Shown here piece by piece: positions 53,243 to 61,801 of a stretch of 64,000 nt of DNA (within the stretch, counting starts at the first letter, position 1; the number at the start of each line of letters is the position of its first letter). This stretch comes from Streptomyces chattanoogensis (lineage in GTDB: Bacteria > Actinomycetota > Actinomycetes > Streptomycetales > Streptomycetaceae), in NCBI RefSeq assembly GCF_001294335.1, contig NZ_LGKG01000207.1:1-64000 (forward strand), written 5' to 3'. Under the pieces are notes generated by a model. That model was not told where the DNA came from. It was given only the letters and a program-made list of their open reading frames with translations, and made no database searches. A program made the position numbers and the translations under genes.

Positions 53243-53673
53243 CGACACCGAGCGCACTGACGCGACCGACGGGCGTCCCGCTCACCCTGCGGCTGGCCGC
53301 ACGGCTCGTCCTCCTGGCCGCCTTCCCCCTGTCCTTCCTGCCACCGCGCCGGATCCGGGCGGTGCTCGAGGCCGTACGCCATGGGGCGGCGCCCGCCTCC
53401 GCCGCACAGGCCAAGTCCGCGCGGGACGCGATCTGCGCCGTCAGCCTCTTCTGCGCGGGCCCCCGCGGCTGTCTTCCGCGGTCCCTGGGCGCCGCACTGC
53501 TGTGCCGGCTCCGGGGAACCTGGCCGACCTGGTGCACCGGAGCACGCATGGTGCCCCCGTTCACGGCACACGCCTGGGTGGAGGTCGACGGTCGGCTGGT
53601 GGACGAAGGGGTACCGGACGACTACTTCACCCGTCTCCTGACCGTCCCTCCGGTACGGCGGGCGGCCCGGTGA
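53239..53673 (+). CDS. Lasso peptide leader peptidase (transglutaminase-like, B2)
   Basis: A 144-residue cysteine protease of the lasso B2 family that removes the leader peptide. The catalytic residues are readable: Cys78 in GPRGCLPRSLG, His111 in FTAHAWVEVDG and Asp117 as the third. A hydrophobic N-terminal stretch (about 18-35) may contact the membrane or partner. The start overlaps B1 and the end overlaps the transporter start (GTGA), giving a fully coupled block. Confidence 0.95.
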   Translation: MTTPSALTRPTGVPLTLRLAARLVLLAAFPLSFLPPRRIRAVLEAVRHGAAPASAAQAKSARDAICAVSLFCAGPRGCLPRSLGAALLCRLRGTWPTWCTGARMVPPFTAHAWVEVDGRLVDEGVPDDYFTRLLTVPPVRRAAR

Positions 53674-55517
53674 GCGACGAGGCGACGGCCGTGCGTGCGG
53701 ACGGCCCCTCGGTGCGGGCCTCGATCGCCGCCATGTTCCGGCTCACCGCCCGACACCGTTCGTCCATGACCGTCGCCTCGGTGCTCACCCTGGGGGGCTC
53801 CGCCCTCGGTCTGGCCCAGCCTCTGGTCGCCAAGACCATCGTGGACGCGAGCGCCCACGGCCACATCACCGTGCCGCTGCTGGTCCTTGCGGCCCTCTTC
53901 GTCGCCGAGGCGGTGACGGGCGCGGTCGGCCGGTTCGTCCTGGAACGCATGGGAGAGCGGGTCGTCCGCGGCCTGCGCAGCGGCCTGGTCAGCCGGTTGC
54001 TGCGCCTGGAGATGAGGGAGTACGACCGGCACCGCACCGGCGATCTGATCTCCCGGGTCACCACGGACACCTCCCTGCTGCGCGAGGTCGTCTCGCAGGC
54101 GCTGGTGGACCTGATGACCGGCTCCCTCATCGCCGTGGGAGCGGTGGCCCTGATGCTGTGGATCGACCCGCTGCTGCTGTTCCTGGTGGCGCTGACCGTC
54201 GTCGCGGCGGCCGTGGCGGTGGCCTCGCTGCTGACCGGGCTGCGTACGGCCGCGGAGCATATGCAAGGGGCCATCGGGTCGATCGCCTCCGAACTGGAAC
54301 GGGCGCTCGGCGCCCTGTCGATGGTGCGGGTCCACCGGGCCGAGGAACGGGAAGCCGAGCACATCGGAACGTGTATCGACACGGCGTACAGCGCGGGCGT
54401 GCGCACCGCACGGCTGGCGTCCGTGCTGAACCCCGCGGTCGAACTCGCCGTGCACGGCTCGTTCCTGCTCGTCCTGGTCATCGGCGGCCTACGGGTGAAC
54501 GAGAACGCCAATACGCTCGGTGACCTGGTCGCCTTCATGCTCTACGCCACCTACCTGGTGGTGCCGCTGTCGTCGGTGTTCCGGGCGGTGGGCCTGATCC
54601 AGCGGGGCATGGGAGCCTTCCAGCGCATCGACGAGGCGCTCTCCCTGGAGGCGGAGCCCACGGAACCCAAGCCGTCGGCGCGGCCGGTGCCCGCCGTGCC
54701 CGCCCGCTGCTCCCCACGGACGGCCCCGGACCCGGCCGAGCCGGCGCCCGCCCTCGCCCTGGACGACGTGTGGTTCGGCTACCGCCCCGGCCGCCCCGTC
54801 CTCCAAGGCGTCTCCTTGACCGTGCCGCACCGTCAGCAGATCGCCCTGGTCGGCAGGTCGGGCGCCGGGAAGAGCACGATCTTCGCCCTGATCGCGCGCT
54901 TCTACGAGCCGGACTCCGGCACCCTCCGGTTCGACGGGCACCCGGCGGCCGAGCTGGGCCGCCAGGAGTGCCGGGCGCGCATCGCCGTCGTCGACCAGAA
55001 CACCCATGTCGTCCACGGCACGCTCTGGGACAACCTCACCTACGCGGTGCCCACGGCGACCCCGGCCGAGGTCCACAAGGTGGTGGAGCTCGCCAACCTC
55101 ACCGATGTGGTCGACCGCCTGCCCGGCGGCCTGACCGGCACCGTGGGCGAACGGGGCAACACCCTCTCCGCAGGAGAACGCCAACGCGTGGCCCTCGCCC
55201 GGGCCCTTCTCACCCGTCCCTCCCTCCTCCTCCTGGACGAGCCCACCTCCCACCTGGACGCCATCAACGAAGCGGCACTCGGCCGCGTACTCCAGGACGT
55301 CACCCGGCACTGCGCCCTCCTGGTCATCGCCCACCGCCTGTCCACGGTCCAGAACGCCGACCACATCGTGCTGCTGGAGGCGGGCCGTGCCCTCGCTTCG
55401 GGCTGCCACGAGGACCTCCTGACGACCAGTGCCGCCTACCGGGAACTGGCGGCGGGGCAGGCGCTGCGGACGCGGGCACAGGGGACGAACGGACGTGGGG
55501 CGATGCGGCTGCGCTGA
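53670..55517 (+). CDS. Lasso peptide ABC exporter (D protein)
   Basis: A 615-residue half-transporter with fused permease and ATPase. The membrane domain (about 30-330, six helices) is followed by an ATPase with Walker A GRSGAGKST near 395, the signature LSAGERQRVALARA near 501, Walker B LLLLDEPTS near 519 and the switch IAHRLS. It exports the mature peptide and usually gives self-protection. A Pro/Ala-rich linker separates the domains (about 335-365). GTG 53670 is chosen because it overlaps the B2 stop by four bases; no other start fits. Confidence 0.95.
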   Translation: MSDEATAVRADGPSVRASIAAMFRLTARHRSSMTVASVLTLGGSALGLAQPLVAKTIVDASAHGHITVPLLVLAALFVAEAVTGAVGRFVLERMGERVVRGLRSGLVSRLLRLEMREYDRHRTGDLISRVTTDTSLLREVVSQALVDLMTGSLIAVGAVALMLWIDPLLLFLVALTVVAAAVAVASLLTGLRTAAEHMQGAIGSIASELERALGALSMVRVHRAEEREAEHIGTCIDTAYSAGVRTARLASVLNPAVELAVHGSFLLVLVIGGLRVNENANTLGDLVAFMLYATYLVVPLSSVFRAVGLIQRGMGAFQRIDEALSLEAEPTEPKPSARPVPAVPARCSPRTAPDPAEPAPALALDDVWFGYRPGRPVLQGVSLTVPHRQQIALVGRSGAGKSTIFALIARFYEPDSGTLRFDGHPAAELGRQECRARIAVVDQNTHVVHGTLWDNLTYAVPTATPAEVHKVVELANLTDVVDRLPGGLTGTVGERGNTLSAGERQRVALARALLTRPSLLLLDEPTSHLDAINEAALGRVLQDVTRHCALLVIAHRLSTVQNADHIVLLEAGRALASGCHEDLLTTSAAYRELAAGQALRTRAQGTNGRGAMRLR

Positions 55518-55640
55518 GCCCGGACCGGGTGACGCGGTGGTCCCTCCCGAGGCGATTGGCTCTTGAGCGGCTTCCTGGTGTAGAACTCTCCCCGATCGAA
55601 CATGATCACGTCATTTTTTCGTTCAACGGGGGATCTCGGC

Positions 55641-56186
55641 ATGAAGCCAACTCGACGTCTCATCAGCACGTTTGCACTCGTGGCCGCCCTCGGCGCGGTG
55701 ACCTCCTGCGGTCCGGAGGACCCCTACGACGACAACGCCGGCGGCTCCAAGGCCTCCGCGCAGCCGTCGAAGAAGCCGACCACGCCGAGCGACGACTCCT
55801 CGGACGACGCCGCCGGCTCCGGCGACTGCGGAACGCCGCCGAAGCTGCCGGCCGGGCACAAGATGGTCGAGCCCGCCGTGCCCCCGTCGAAGGGCTCGCT
55901 GTCGGCCAAGGACGCCAAGCCGGTCTGCACGCCCAACGACTGGATCTACCACGGCCAGGGCAAGGCCAAGTACTACCTCTTCGCCGGAGACGTGAAGGCG
56001 GAGCTGGCCACCGGGGCCGGCAAGACGAAGTCGGTGCCCGTCGGCCAGCTGTGGATGCATGCCGGTGACTGCATGACGAACCAGAGTGCCGTGAAGGCTC
56101 CGTACAGCTGCTCCGGGAACATCTACGACATCACGCTGGACTCCGAGGGCGAGATCAACAGCATCAAGGAGATCTGGCACCCCTGA
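55641..56186 (+). CDS. Small lipoprotein of unknown function
   Basis: A 181-residue predicted lipoprotein. The signal STFALVAALGAVTSC gives a lipobox Cys near residue 22, then a Ser/Asp-rich linker and a compact domain (about 55-181) with four further Cys (DCGTPPK, VCTPNDW, GDCMTNQ, YSCSGN) that probably form two disulfides. No family is recognised. The start is ATG 55641, with GGGGG upstream. It lies 123 bases after the lasso exporter and is followed by a strong terminator; whether it belongs to the lasso operon is open. Confidence 0.7.
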   Translation: MKPTRRLISTFALVAALGAVTSCGPEDPYDDNAGGSKASAQPSKKPTTPSDDSSDDAAGSGDCGTPPKLPAGHKMVEPAVPPSKGSLSAKDAKPVCTPNDWIYHGQGKAKYYLFAGDVKAELATGAGKTKSVPVGQLWMHAGDCMTNQSAVKAPYSCSGNIYDITLDSEGEINSIKEIWHP

Positions 56187-56197
56187 GCCGGCTGCCC

Positions 56198-56221
56198 GGC
56201 CCCGCCCCTGGGGGCGGGGCC
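56198..56221. terminator. GC-rich stem-loop terminator
   Basis: GGCCCCGCCCC (56198-56208) and GGGGCGGGGCC (56211-56221) are fully complementary with a TG centre, which opens to a four-base loop. The hairpin lies 12 bases after the lipoprotein stop, between convergent genes. Confidence 0.8.
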
Positions 56222-56253
56222 TCGCTCATGGCAGCCCTGCCAAGAGCCTTCTC

Positions 56254-56814
56254 TCACCGGGACAGCCACTCCTCGCGGGTCAGCACATACTCCACATCTC
56301 CGTGCTCGTCCCCCTCGACGGGGTAGGGCCAGTCCTCGAAGTAGGTGCGGGAGTACGCGAGTCCGCACTTCTCCATGACGTGGCGCGATCCCGCGTTCAC
56401 CGCCATGGTGTTCGCGGTGATCCGGTCGTAACCCAGCTCACCGAACCCCTTCTCCAGCAGGGCGAGCGCGCCCTCCGTCGCGTACCCCTTGCCCCAGGCG
56501 GCCGTCCGCAGCCGGTAGCCGAGGTCGGCCGTGCCCGCCGGGCCGTCCGCGAGCGGGCGGAGGCAGTGCCAGCCGAGGAACTCGCCGGTCTCCCGCAGAT
56601 GGGTCCGCCAGAAACCGCCCCGCACCATCCGCTCGAAGGACTCGGCGCGGATCTCGGCCCGTGTCATCGGGCGGCCTCCGGTGATGTACCGCATCACCGC
56701 AGGGTCGCTGTCCAGCTCGACGACGAGGTCGAAGTCCGCCTCGGCGTCCGTGAAGGGACGCAGGGCGAGGCGAGCGGTCGTGAGGAAGGGAGCGGTCGCA
56801 AGGAAGGGATCCAT
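56254..56814 (-). CDS. GNAT N-acetyltransferase, RimJ/RimL type
   Basis: A 186-residue acetyltransferase of the RimJ/RimL subgroup. Characteristic parts are TARLALRPFTDAEADF, DLGYRLRTAAWGKGYATEGALALL with the acetyl-CoA loop, and VNAGSRHVMEKCGLAY. These enzymes acetylate protein N-termini or small molecules; the target is unknown. The start is ATG 56814. It lies 13 bases downstream of the lysR-type gene on the same strand, so the two are probably co-transcribed. Confidence 0.88.
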   Translation of the reverse strand: MDPFLATAPFLTTARLALRPFTDAEADFDLVVELDSDPAVMRYITGGRPMTRAEIRAESFERMVRGGFWRTHLRETGEFLGWHCLRPLADGPAGTADLGYRLRTAAWGKGYATEGALALLEKGFGELGYDRITANTMAVNAGSRHVMEKCGLAYSRTYFEDWPYPVEGDEHGDVEYVLTREEWLSR

Positions 56815-56827
56815 ACCGGGATGCTCG

Positions 56828-57754
56828 TCAGGGTCGCTCCTCGGCGCCAGCGGATTTCTCCGACAGCGCCGCTTGACGCAGGTGTTCGGCAAGCGCCGCG
56901 GTGGCCGTCGACGCGGTGCGGTCCTTGACGCCCCAGGCCAGCAGATGATGGCGGCGTGCCCAGGGGTCCTGCAGTTCACACACGTCGAGTCGTTGGCTGG
57001 GGTCGATGGCGCGGCGCGGTACGACGGCCAGTCCGACACCGGCGGCCGCGAGGGCGACGAGGACGTTGAGGCCGGCCACGCTGGTGCGGTACCGGACGGC
57101 CGGAGCGTGGGGACCGAGGTGCTTCTCGATCCAGCGTCGCAGCGAGGAGTCGGCGTCGAGGCCGACGAGAGGGTGCTCGGCGACCTCGCTGTAGGTCACC
57201 GCGGTGCGGCCGGTGAGAATCCCGCCGGGCTGGCCGATCACCACGAGGGAGTCGTCGCCGAGGGGTTCCATCTCCAGGCCGCAGCCGCGGGCCTCGTCGT
57301 CGAGAACGACCCCCAGGTCCGCCTCCCCGTCGGCGAGCATCCGCACGGTCTGCGGGGTGCGGCTCTCGGACACCGTGACATCGGCGTCCGGGTGCGCCCG
57401 CAGGAACGAGACCAGGGCCTGCGGCACGAGACGATGCATCGCGGAACCGCCGCCCAGCAGGGTCAGCGGAGCGGTCGGGGACCGGGTGTAGCTCGCGACG
57501 GCGCTCTCCAGCCGCGCCGTCCGGTCGAGAACCTCGCGCGCGTGCCGGGCCAGTGTCGTCCCGGCCGGGGTGGGTTGCACCCCCCGTCGGCCGCGGATCA
57601 GCAGTGCCACCCCGGCGTGGTGCTCGAGCGAACGCACCCTGGCGCTGGCCGACGGCAGGCTCAGATGCATCCGGCGCGCGCCCGCCGTGATGGACCCCTC
57701 CGCCACGATGCCGAGGAAGAGCCGCAGATCATCTAAGTCGTAGCGCATCCTCAT
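56828..57754 (-). CDS. LysR-family transcriptional regulator
   Basis: A 308-residue LysR regulator. The N-terminal helix-turn-helix (about 5-65: DDLRLFLGIVAEGSITAGARRMHLSLPSASARVRSLE) is followed by a two-lobed effector domain (about 90-300). It is divergent from the TauE/SafE exporter with about 80 bases between starts, the classical arrangement in which LysR controls the neighbour. The start is ATG 57754 (ATG 57748 is also possible). Confidence 0.92.
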   Translation of the reverse strand: MRMRYDLDDLRLFLGIVAEGSITAGARRMHLSLPSASARVRSLEHHAGVALLIRGRRGVQPTPAGTTLARHAREVLDRTARLESAVASYTRSPTAPLTLLGGGSAMHRLVPQALVSFLRAHPDADVTVSESRTPQTVRMLADGEADLGVVLDDEARGCGLEMEPLGDDSLVVIGQPGGILTGRTAVTYSEVAEHPLVGLDADSSLRRWIEKHLGPHAPAVRYRTSVAGLNVLVALAAAGVGLAVVPRRAIDPSQRLDVCELQDPWARRHHLLAWGVKDRTASTATAALAEHLRQAALSEKSAGAEERP

Positions 57755-57832
57755 GAGCCTATGGCACAGCCTGAGGCTGGGTACATCGATTACGCATTGT
57801 GTACCCGTCGGCCACGGGGCGATCCTCGGCAG

Positions 57833-58594
57833 GTGTCCGAGTTATTGATTGTCCTGTTGGCCGGTGCTGCCGCCGGAGTGCTCAACGCCGTCGGTGGCGG
57901 AGGAAAGTTCGTGGCGCTGCCCGCCCTGGTCGCGGTCGGCCTGCCCCCCGTGACGGCGAACGCGTCGTCCACCATCGCTCTGGTACCCGGTGCCGTGGTC
58001 AGCGCCTCGGTCTACCGGCGCGAACTGACCCCGGTCGGGGGCGCGTCCACGACGGCGCTGACCACGATCAGCATGGCCGGGAGCGGAGTCGGCGCCGGCC
58101 TCATGCTGGCGCTGCCGGCGGCGTCGTTCGAGGCCGCGGTGCCCTGGCTGCTCGCCTTCGCCACGCTGCTCCTCGCGTTCGGGCGCCGCCTCTCGCGTGC
58201 GCTGAGCACCGCGCTGGGCCGCCCGGTCGGCATGAGCGCACGGGCCGTCCTGATCGGCCAGTTCTTCCTCGGTATCTACGGCGGATACTTCGGCGGTGCC
58301 GTAGGCATCATGATGCTGGCGGTGTGGAGCGTCGGCCTTGGCCTCGACGCCGCGGTCAGCAACCCGATGCGGGTCACCCAGCTCGCGGCCATCTATCTGA
58401 GCGCGACCGTACTGCTCCTGATCACGTCGGACGCGCTAGGCTCCCCGCTCGTCCTCGCCACCATGCTGGTCGGCGCGGCGGCAGGCGGCTTCGGCGGCGC
58501 CCATCTCGCCCGGCGTCTCCCCGCGTGGCTGCTGCGAGGCGCCCTGCTGACCACCGCCGCGATCACCACGGTCCTCTATTTTCTGCGCAGTTGA
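57833..58594 (+). CDS. TauE/SafE-family anion exporter, TTA codon
   Basis: A 253-residue membrane protein of the TauE/SafE family, which moves sulfite, sulfoacetate or organic anions. It has seven to eight hydrophobic segments and the repeated family motifs GVLNAVGGGGKFVALPAL (first half) and GIYGGYFGGAVGIMMLAV (second half). GTG 57833 is preferred because the first helix starts there. An ATG at 57761 would add a charged tail and overlap the LysR promoter region. Codon 4 is then TTA (57842-57844). It is probably controlled by the divergent LysR protein. Confidence 0.88.
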   Translation: MSELLIVLLAGAAAGVLNAVGGGGKFVALPALVAVGLPPVTANASSTIALVPGAVVSASVYRRELTPVGGASTTALTTISMAGSGVGAGLMLALPAASFEAAVPWLLAFATLLLAFGRRLSRALSTALGRPVGMSARAVLIGQFFLGIYGGYFGGAVGIMMLAVWSVGLGLDAAVSNPMRVTQLAAIYLSATVLLLITSDALGSPLVLATMLVGAAAGGFGGAHLARRLPAWLLRGALLTTAAITTVLYFLRS

Positions 58595-58630
58595 CCCCAT
58601 GCGGGCGCCGGTAACACCGAGGGGAGAAAC

Positions 58631-58816
58631 GTGGACGCCTCATCATCCGACCTGGCGCGGCTGCTGCGGGTACTGGCCGTGCGTGTCCTGGTCCTCGCCG
58701 TTCTCGTCGGCATCACGGGCACAGCGCTTCTGACGATTGTTTTTGTGCTCGCCGGTCTCGGCCTCCTCCTCGCATCGGTCGACGCGGCGGCGGAGCACCG
58801 GCAGGACGTTCCCTGA
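58631..58816 (+). CDS. Small single-pass membrane protein
   Basis: A 61-residue protein with one long hydrophobic stretch (about 14-50) that could form two short helices. It begins at GTG 58631 with GAGGGGAG upstream, 36 bases after the exporter gene. No family is recognised. The ribosome site and position support a real gene. Confidence 0.6.
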   Translation: MDASSSDLARLLRVLAVRVLVLAVLVGITGTALLTIVFVLAGLGLLLASVDAAAEHRQDVP

Positions 58817-58830
58817 GGTGTTTCCTCAGG
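58812..58830. terminator. Short stem-loop between convergent genes
   Basis: CCTGAGG (58812-58818) and CCTCAGG (58824-58830) form a seven-base-pair stem with a TGTTT loop. It overlaps the stop codon of the small membrane protein and lies 47 bases from the end of the P450 gene on the other strand. Confidence 0.55.
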
Positions 58831-58876
58831 TGGCTCGAGCCGGTGCCCGTCGCGCACGTGGATCGTGGACCGCGGT

Positions 58877-60133
58877 TCAGAGCACCAGTTCCTCCAGCTC
58901 CGCCGAAGCCGGTTCGAACTGCACCGGCAGGCTGCTGATCCCGGTGAGGAGATTGGAATAGATCCGCTGGACCGGCCCGACGATCTCGAACCCGGCGGTG
59001 AAGTCGCGCAGCGCGAGCAGCATCTCGGAGATCTCCAGCCTCGCCAGATACGCGCCGATGCAGAAATGCGGGCCGTGCCCGAACGCGATGTGCTTGTTCG
59101 GCGACCGGTCGACGAGGAAGCGGTCGGGGTCGGCGAAGACGCGCTCGTCACGGTTGGCCGAGACGTTCCAGACCGTCACCACATCACCCTTCGGGATCCG
59201 GGTGCCGTGGATCTCCACGTCCTCCAGCGCGGTGCGGCCGAAATGCATGGTCGGTGAGGCCCAGCGCAACACCTCTTCGGTCGCCGACTTGACGGACACA
59301 TCACCCCGCTTGAACGACGCCCACTGGTCCGGGTTGGCCGCGAAACTGTGGACGGCGTCGATCATCGCGAGGCGGCTGGTCGCATCCCCGCCGAGGATCA
59401 GGCTGTAGCAGTTGAGCACGATCTCGTCCTCGCTGAGGAACTCGCCGTCGATCGTGCTGCCGGCCAGCACGCTGACCACGTCGTCGCGCGGCGCAGCACG
59501 GCGCTCCTCGACCATGCCGAGGAAGTACTGGAGGATGTTGTTACGGGCGGCGTCGGCCGCCTCGGCGTACTCCCCCTGGTCGTCCGAACTGATCGCGGAC
59601 TTGGTCAGGCTGAGCAGGTAGTCCCGGTCCTGGCTCGGGACGCCGAGCAGATCGCAGATCGTGGCCATCGGGATCTTGCTCGCGACATCCAGCGCGAAAT
59701 CGCCTGCGCCGCGGTCGATCGCCGCCGCCAGCAGTGTCCGGGTGGTGCGGCGGACGTGCTCGCCCACCCGGCTCAGGACGCGCGGGGAGAACGCCTTCAA
59801 CAGCACATTGCGCAACTCCTTGTGCCGCTGTCCGTCGGTCACCGGGACCATCCGGCCGGCCGCCGAGTCGCCGTCGCCGAGCAGTGTGATCAGGACATTG
59901 CCGCGCTCCGAGGTGAAGGTGGTGTTGTCGCGGTAGAGGGCGACGATGTCCGCGTACCGGCTGAGCACCCAGAAGCCGGGGCTGTCCCCGACCGCCGGAT
60001 GCCGGTAGAGCGGCCGGGTCGCCCGTAGCGTGCGCCAGTAGTCACTCAGGTCGTAGTCCGCGAACGTCTGCGGGTCCGCCAGGTTCACGCTGGCCAGATC
60101 GTCCGGAGTCGCGCGGAGAGGCTGGTCTTCCAC
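58877..60133 (-). CDS. Cytochrome P450
   Basis: A 418-residue soluble bacterial P450 that oxidises a small substrate with oxygen and electrons from a ferredoxin. The I-helix motif GGDATSR is at 248-254, the ExxR pair is at Glu287/Arg290 and the haem ligand is Cys358 in FGHGPHFCIGAYLAR. No ferredoxin gene is next to it. It is the last gene of the minus-strand operon running from the right edge, separated by 45 bases from the C45 gene, so it most likely tailors that pathway's product. The substrate is unknown. Confidence 0.95.
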   Translation of the reverse strand: MEDQPLRATPDDLASVNLADPQTFADYDLSDYWRTLRATRPLYRHPAVGDSPGFWVLSRYADIVALYRDNTTFTSERGNVLITLLGDGDSAAGRMVPVTDGQRHKELRNVLLKAFSPRVLSRVGEHVRRTTRTLLAAAIDRGAGDFALDVASKIPMATICDLLGVPSQDRDYLLSLTKSAISSDDQGEYAEAADAARNNILQYFLGMVEERRAAPRDDVVSVLAGSTIDGEFLSEDEIVLNCYSLILGGDATSRLAMIDAVHSFAANPDQWASFKRGDVSVKSATEEVLRWASPTMHFGRTALEDVEIHGTRIPKGDVVTVWNVSANRDERVFADPDRFLVDRSPNKHIAFGHGPHFCIGAYLARLEISEMLLALRDFTAGFEIVGPVQRIYSNLLTGISSLPVQFEPASAELEELVL

Positions 60134-60178
60134 AGGCTTGATCTCCAGTTCGGACCGGTGAGGAGGATCGGAGAGGGG

Positions 60179-61207
60179 TCAGAGGGTGAAGGTCTGGGTT
60201 CTCGACTGCCGGGGATCGCCCGGACGCAGATGCAGCGCTGCGTTCTTCGCATCGAGGACGACGGCGGCGACGGTGCGCTCCGTGCGGATGTCGCCGTGGT
60301 CGGCGACGCAGATCGGCGGCTGCGACAGCAGCGCGAAGTGCGCGTCGGGCGCGGCGTCGGCGGGCAGGTCCCGCAGACCGGATGCGGCCGTCTCGAGGCG
60401 GCGCAGCGAGGAGTTGCGCGCGAAGACGTTCAGCTCGTCCCGGCCGGTGAAGTCCGGTGCGAGAAAGTGGTTGGTGTGGACCGACTCCCGTCCCGTCGTC
60501 ACCCGGTACTCGTCGCCGATGACTTCCACACAGGCGGTCCCGATGGCGTCGGCGAGCACGATCGTGCGGGAGCTGGCGAGGGGCAGCGTACGCAGGACGG
60601 CGAGGGCCGACTCCACCGAGGTGGCGGTGTCGAGGAGATGACGGATCGCCAGATACGGTGGCAGGCCCGGGCCCCAGCGCCCGCCGAGAACCAGGTTCAG
60701 GCCGACCGCGAGGCCACGGGAGTTGACCCCGAGGTAGCCGAGCAGTCCGGCGAAGCTCAGCACGAGGGCCGTGCGGTCGCCGTGGCCGACTTCGAGTACC
60801 GCGATCTGGTCGTCCAGGTTCCCGTTCAGGTCCACGGTCTGCGCCAGTACCCCCGGCCGGGCGTACGTGGTGCAGTCCCCCCTGGTGGGGATCCGCCGGT
60901 AGCCCATGATCTCGCGGCGCAGTTGCAGCAGGGTGGCCTCGTCGAGGGTCAGCCCGGCGCCGGCCGCGAGACCGGCGATCTCGGCGGCCAGCCGGGGCGT
61001 CGACCGGGTGATCTCCGCCCGGTGGGCGGAGAGGTCGCCGGACAGGCCGGCCACCGACACGGCGGTGGGCAGGAGGTGGTTCAGCCGGGCGACGCCGTCG
61101 TCGAGGAAGGCGCGCAACCGCTGCTTCAGGACGGTGCCGTGCGCGAAGCCCAGGTCGTACGGTTCGCCGTGGGCGACGACATGCGCCACCGTGGAGGCCG
61201 TCGTCAC
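60179..61207 (-). CDS. C45-family acyltransferase/peptidase (penicillin acyltransferase-like)
   Basis: A 342-residue member of the C45 family (acyl-CoA:6-aminopenicillanate acyltransferase and relatives), N-terminal nucleophile hydrolases that cut themselves to expose a catalytic Cys. The processing site is visible as RGDCTTYA (Cys112), preceded by GYRRIPT. Further blocks are TVDLNGNLDDQIAVLEV, GLLGYLGVNSRGLAVGLN and VHTNHFLAPDF. Members transfer or hydrolyse acyl amides. GTG 61207 overlaps the upstream GNAT stop by four bases (GTGA), so translation is coupled. In this operon it could load, trade or release an acyl chain on the product. Confidence 0.85.
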   Translation of the reverse strand: MTTASTVAHVVAHGEPYDLGFAHGTVLKQRLRAFLDDGVARLNHLLPTAVSVAGLSGDLSAHRAEITRSTPRLAAEIAGLAAGAGLTLDEATLLQLRREIMGYRRIPTRGDCTTYARPGVLAQTVDLNGNLDDQIAVLEVGHGDRTALVLSFAGLLGYLGVNSRGLAVGLNLVLGGRWGPGLPPYLAIRHLLDTATSVESALAVLRTLPLASSRTIVLADAIGTACVEVIGDEYRVTTGRESVHTNHFLAPDFTGRDELNVFARNSSLRRLETAASGLRDLPADAAPDAHFALLSQPPICVADHGDIRTERTVAAVVLDAKNAALHLRPGDPRQSRTQTFTL

Positions 61208-61800
61208 CCCGCGTCCGCCGTGGCGGTGAGGCGGTCGCGTACCGAGGGCCATTCGCCGCGCAGGATGCTGTAGTACGCGGCGTCGCGACGGGTGCCGTCC
61301 GGCATCGGGTTGAAGCTGCGCAGGATTCCTTCTTCGGTCGCGCCGATGTTGCGCAGGGCGCGGCGGGCCTGTTCGTTGCGCCGGTCGGTCTTGAACTCGA
61401 CGCGCTCGGCGCCGAGTTGCTCGAAGGCGTGCTGCAGCAACAGCAGCTTGGCATGACGGTTGACTCCGGTGCCGCGGAAGTCCCGGCCGAGCCAGGACCA
61501 GCCGATCTCCAGCCGGCGGTCCGGTTCGGACAGGTTGCCGTAGCTCATCGACCCGGCGGTGCGGCCCGTGCTCAGGTCGGTGATGTGGAAGACGACCCGC
61601 CGGCCGGCTGCCTGGTCGGCGAGCATCGTGTCGAAGAAGGTCTGGTACGAGGCCTCGTCGCTGACCAGCGACACGAAGTAGCGCCAGATGGCGGGGTCCA
61701 TCGCCACCGATCGGATCGGTTCCCGGTCGGCTTCGGTGACGGGCCGCAGGCGGACGGTGCCGTTGTCCAGCACGGCTGCTGCGCGTTCGGTCCAGTTCAT
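61204..61800 (-). CDS. GNAT N-acetyltransferase in biosynthetic operon
   Basis: A 198-residue GNAT of the RimJ/RimL type. It shows TVRLRPVTEADREPI, RRLEIGWSWLGRDFRGTGVNRHAKLLLLQ, where the acetyl-CoA loop lies, and EFKTDRRNEQARRALRNIGAT. It starts one base from the stop of the carrier-protein gene and overlaps the C45 gene. In such a setting the acyl donor might be the carrier-bound group rather than acetyl-CoA; this is inference. Confidence 0.88.
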   Translation of the reverse strand: MNWTERAAAVLDNGTVRLRPVTEADREPIRSVAMDPAIWRYFVSLVSDEASYQTFFDTMLADQAAGRRVVFHITDLSTGRTAGSMSYGNLSEPDRRLEIGWSWLGRDFRGTGVNRHAKLLLLQHAFEQLGAERVEFKTDRRNEQARRALRNIGATEEGILRSFNPMPDGTRRDAAYYSILRGEWPSVRDRLTATADAG

Positions 61801-61801
61801 G

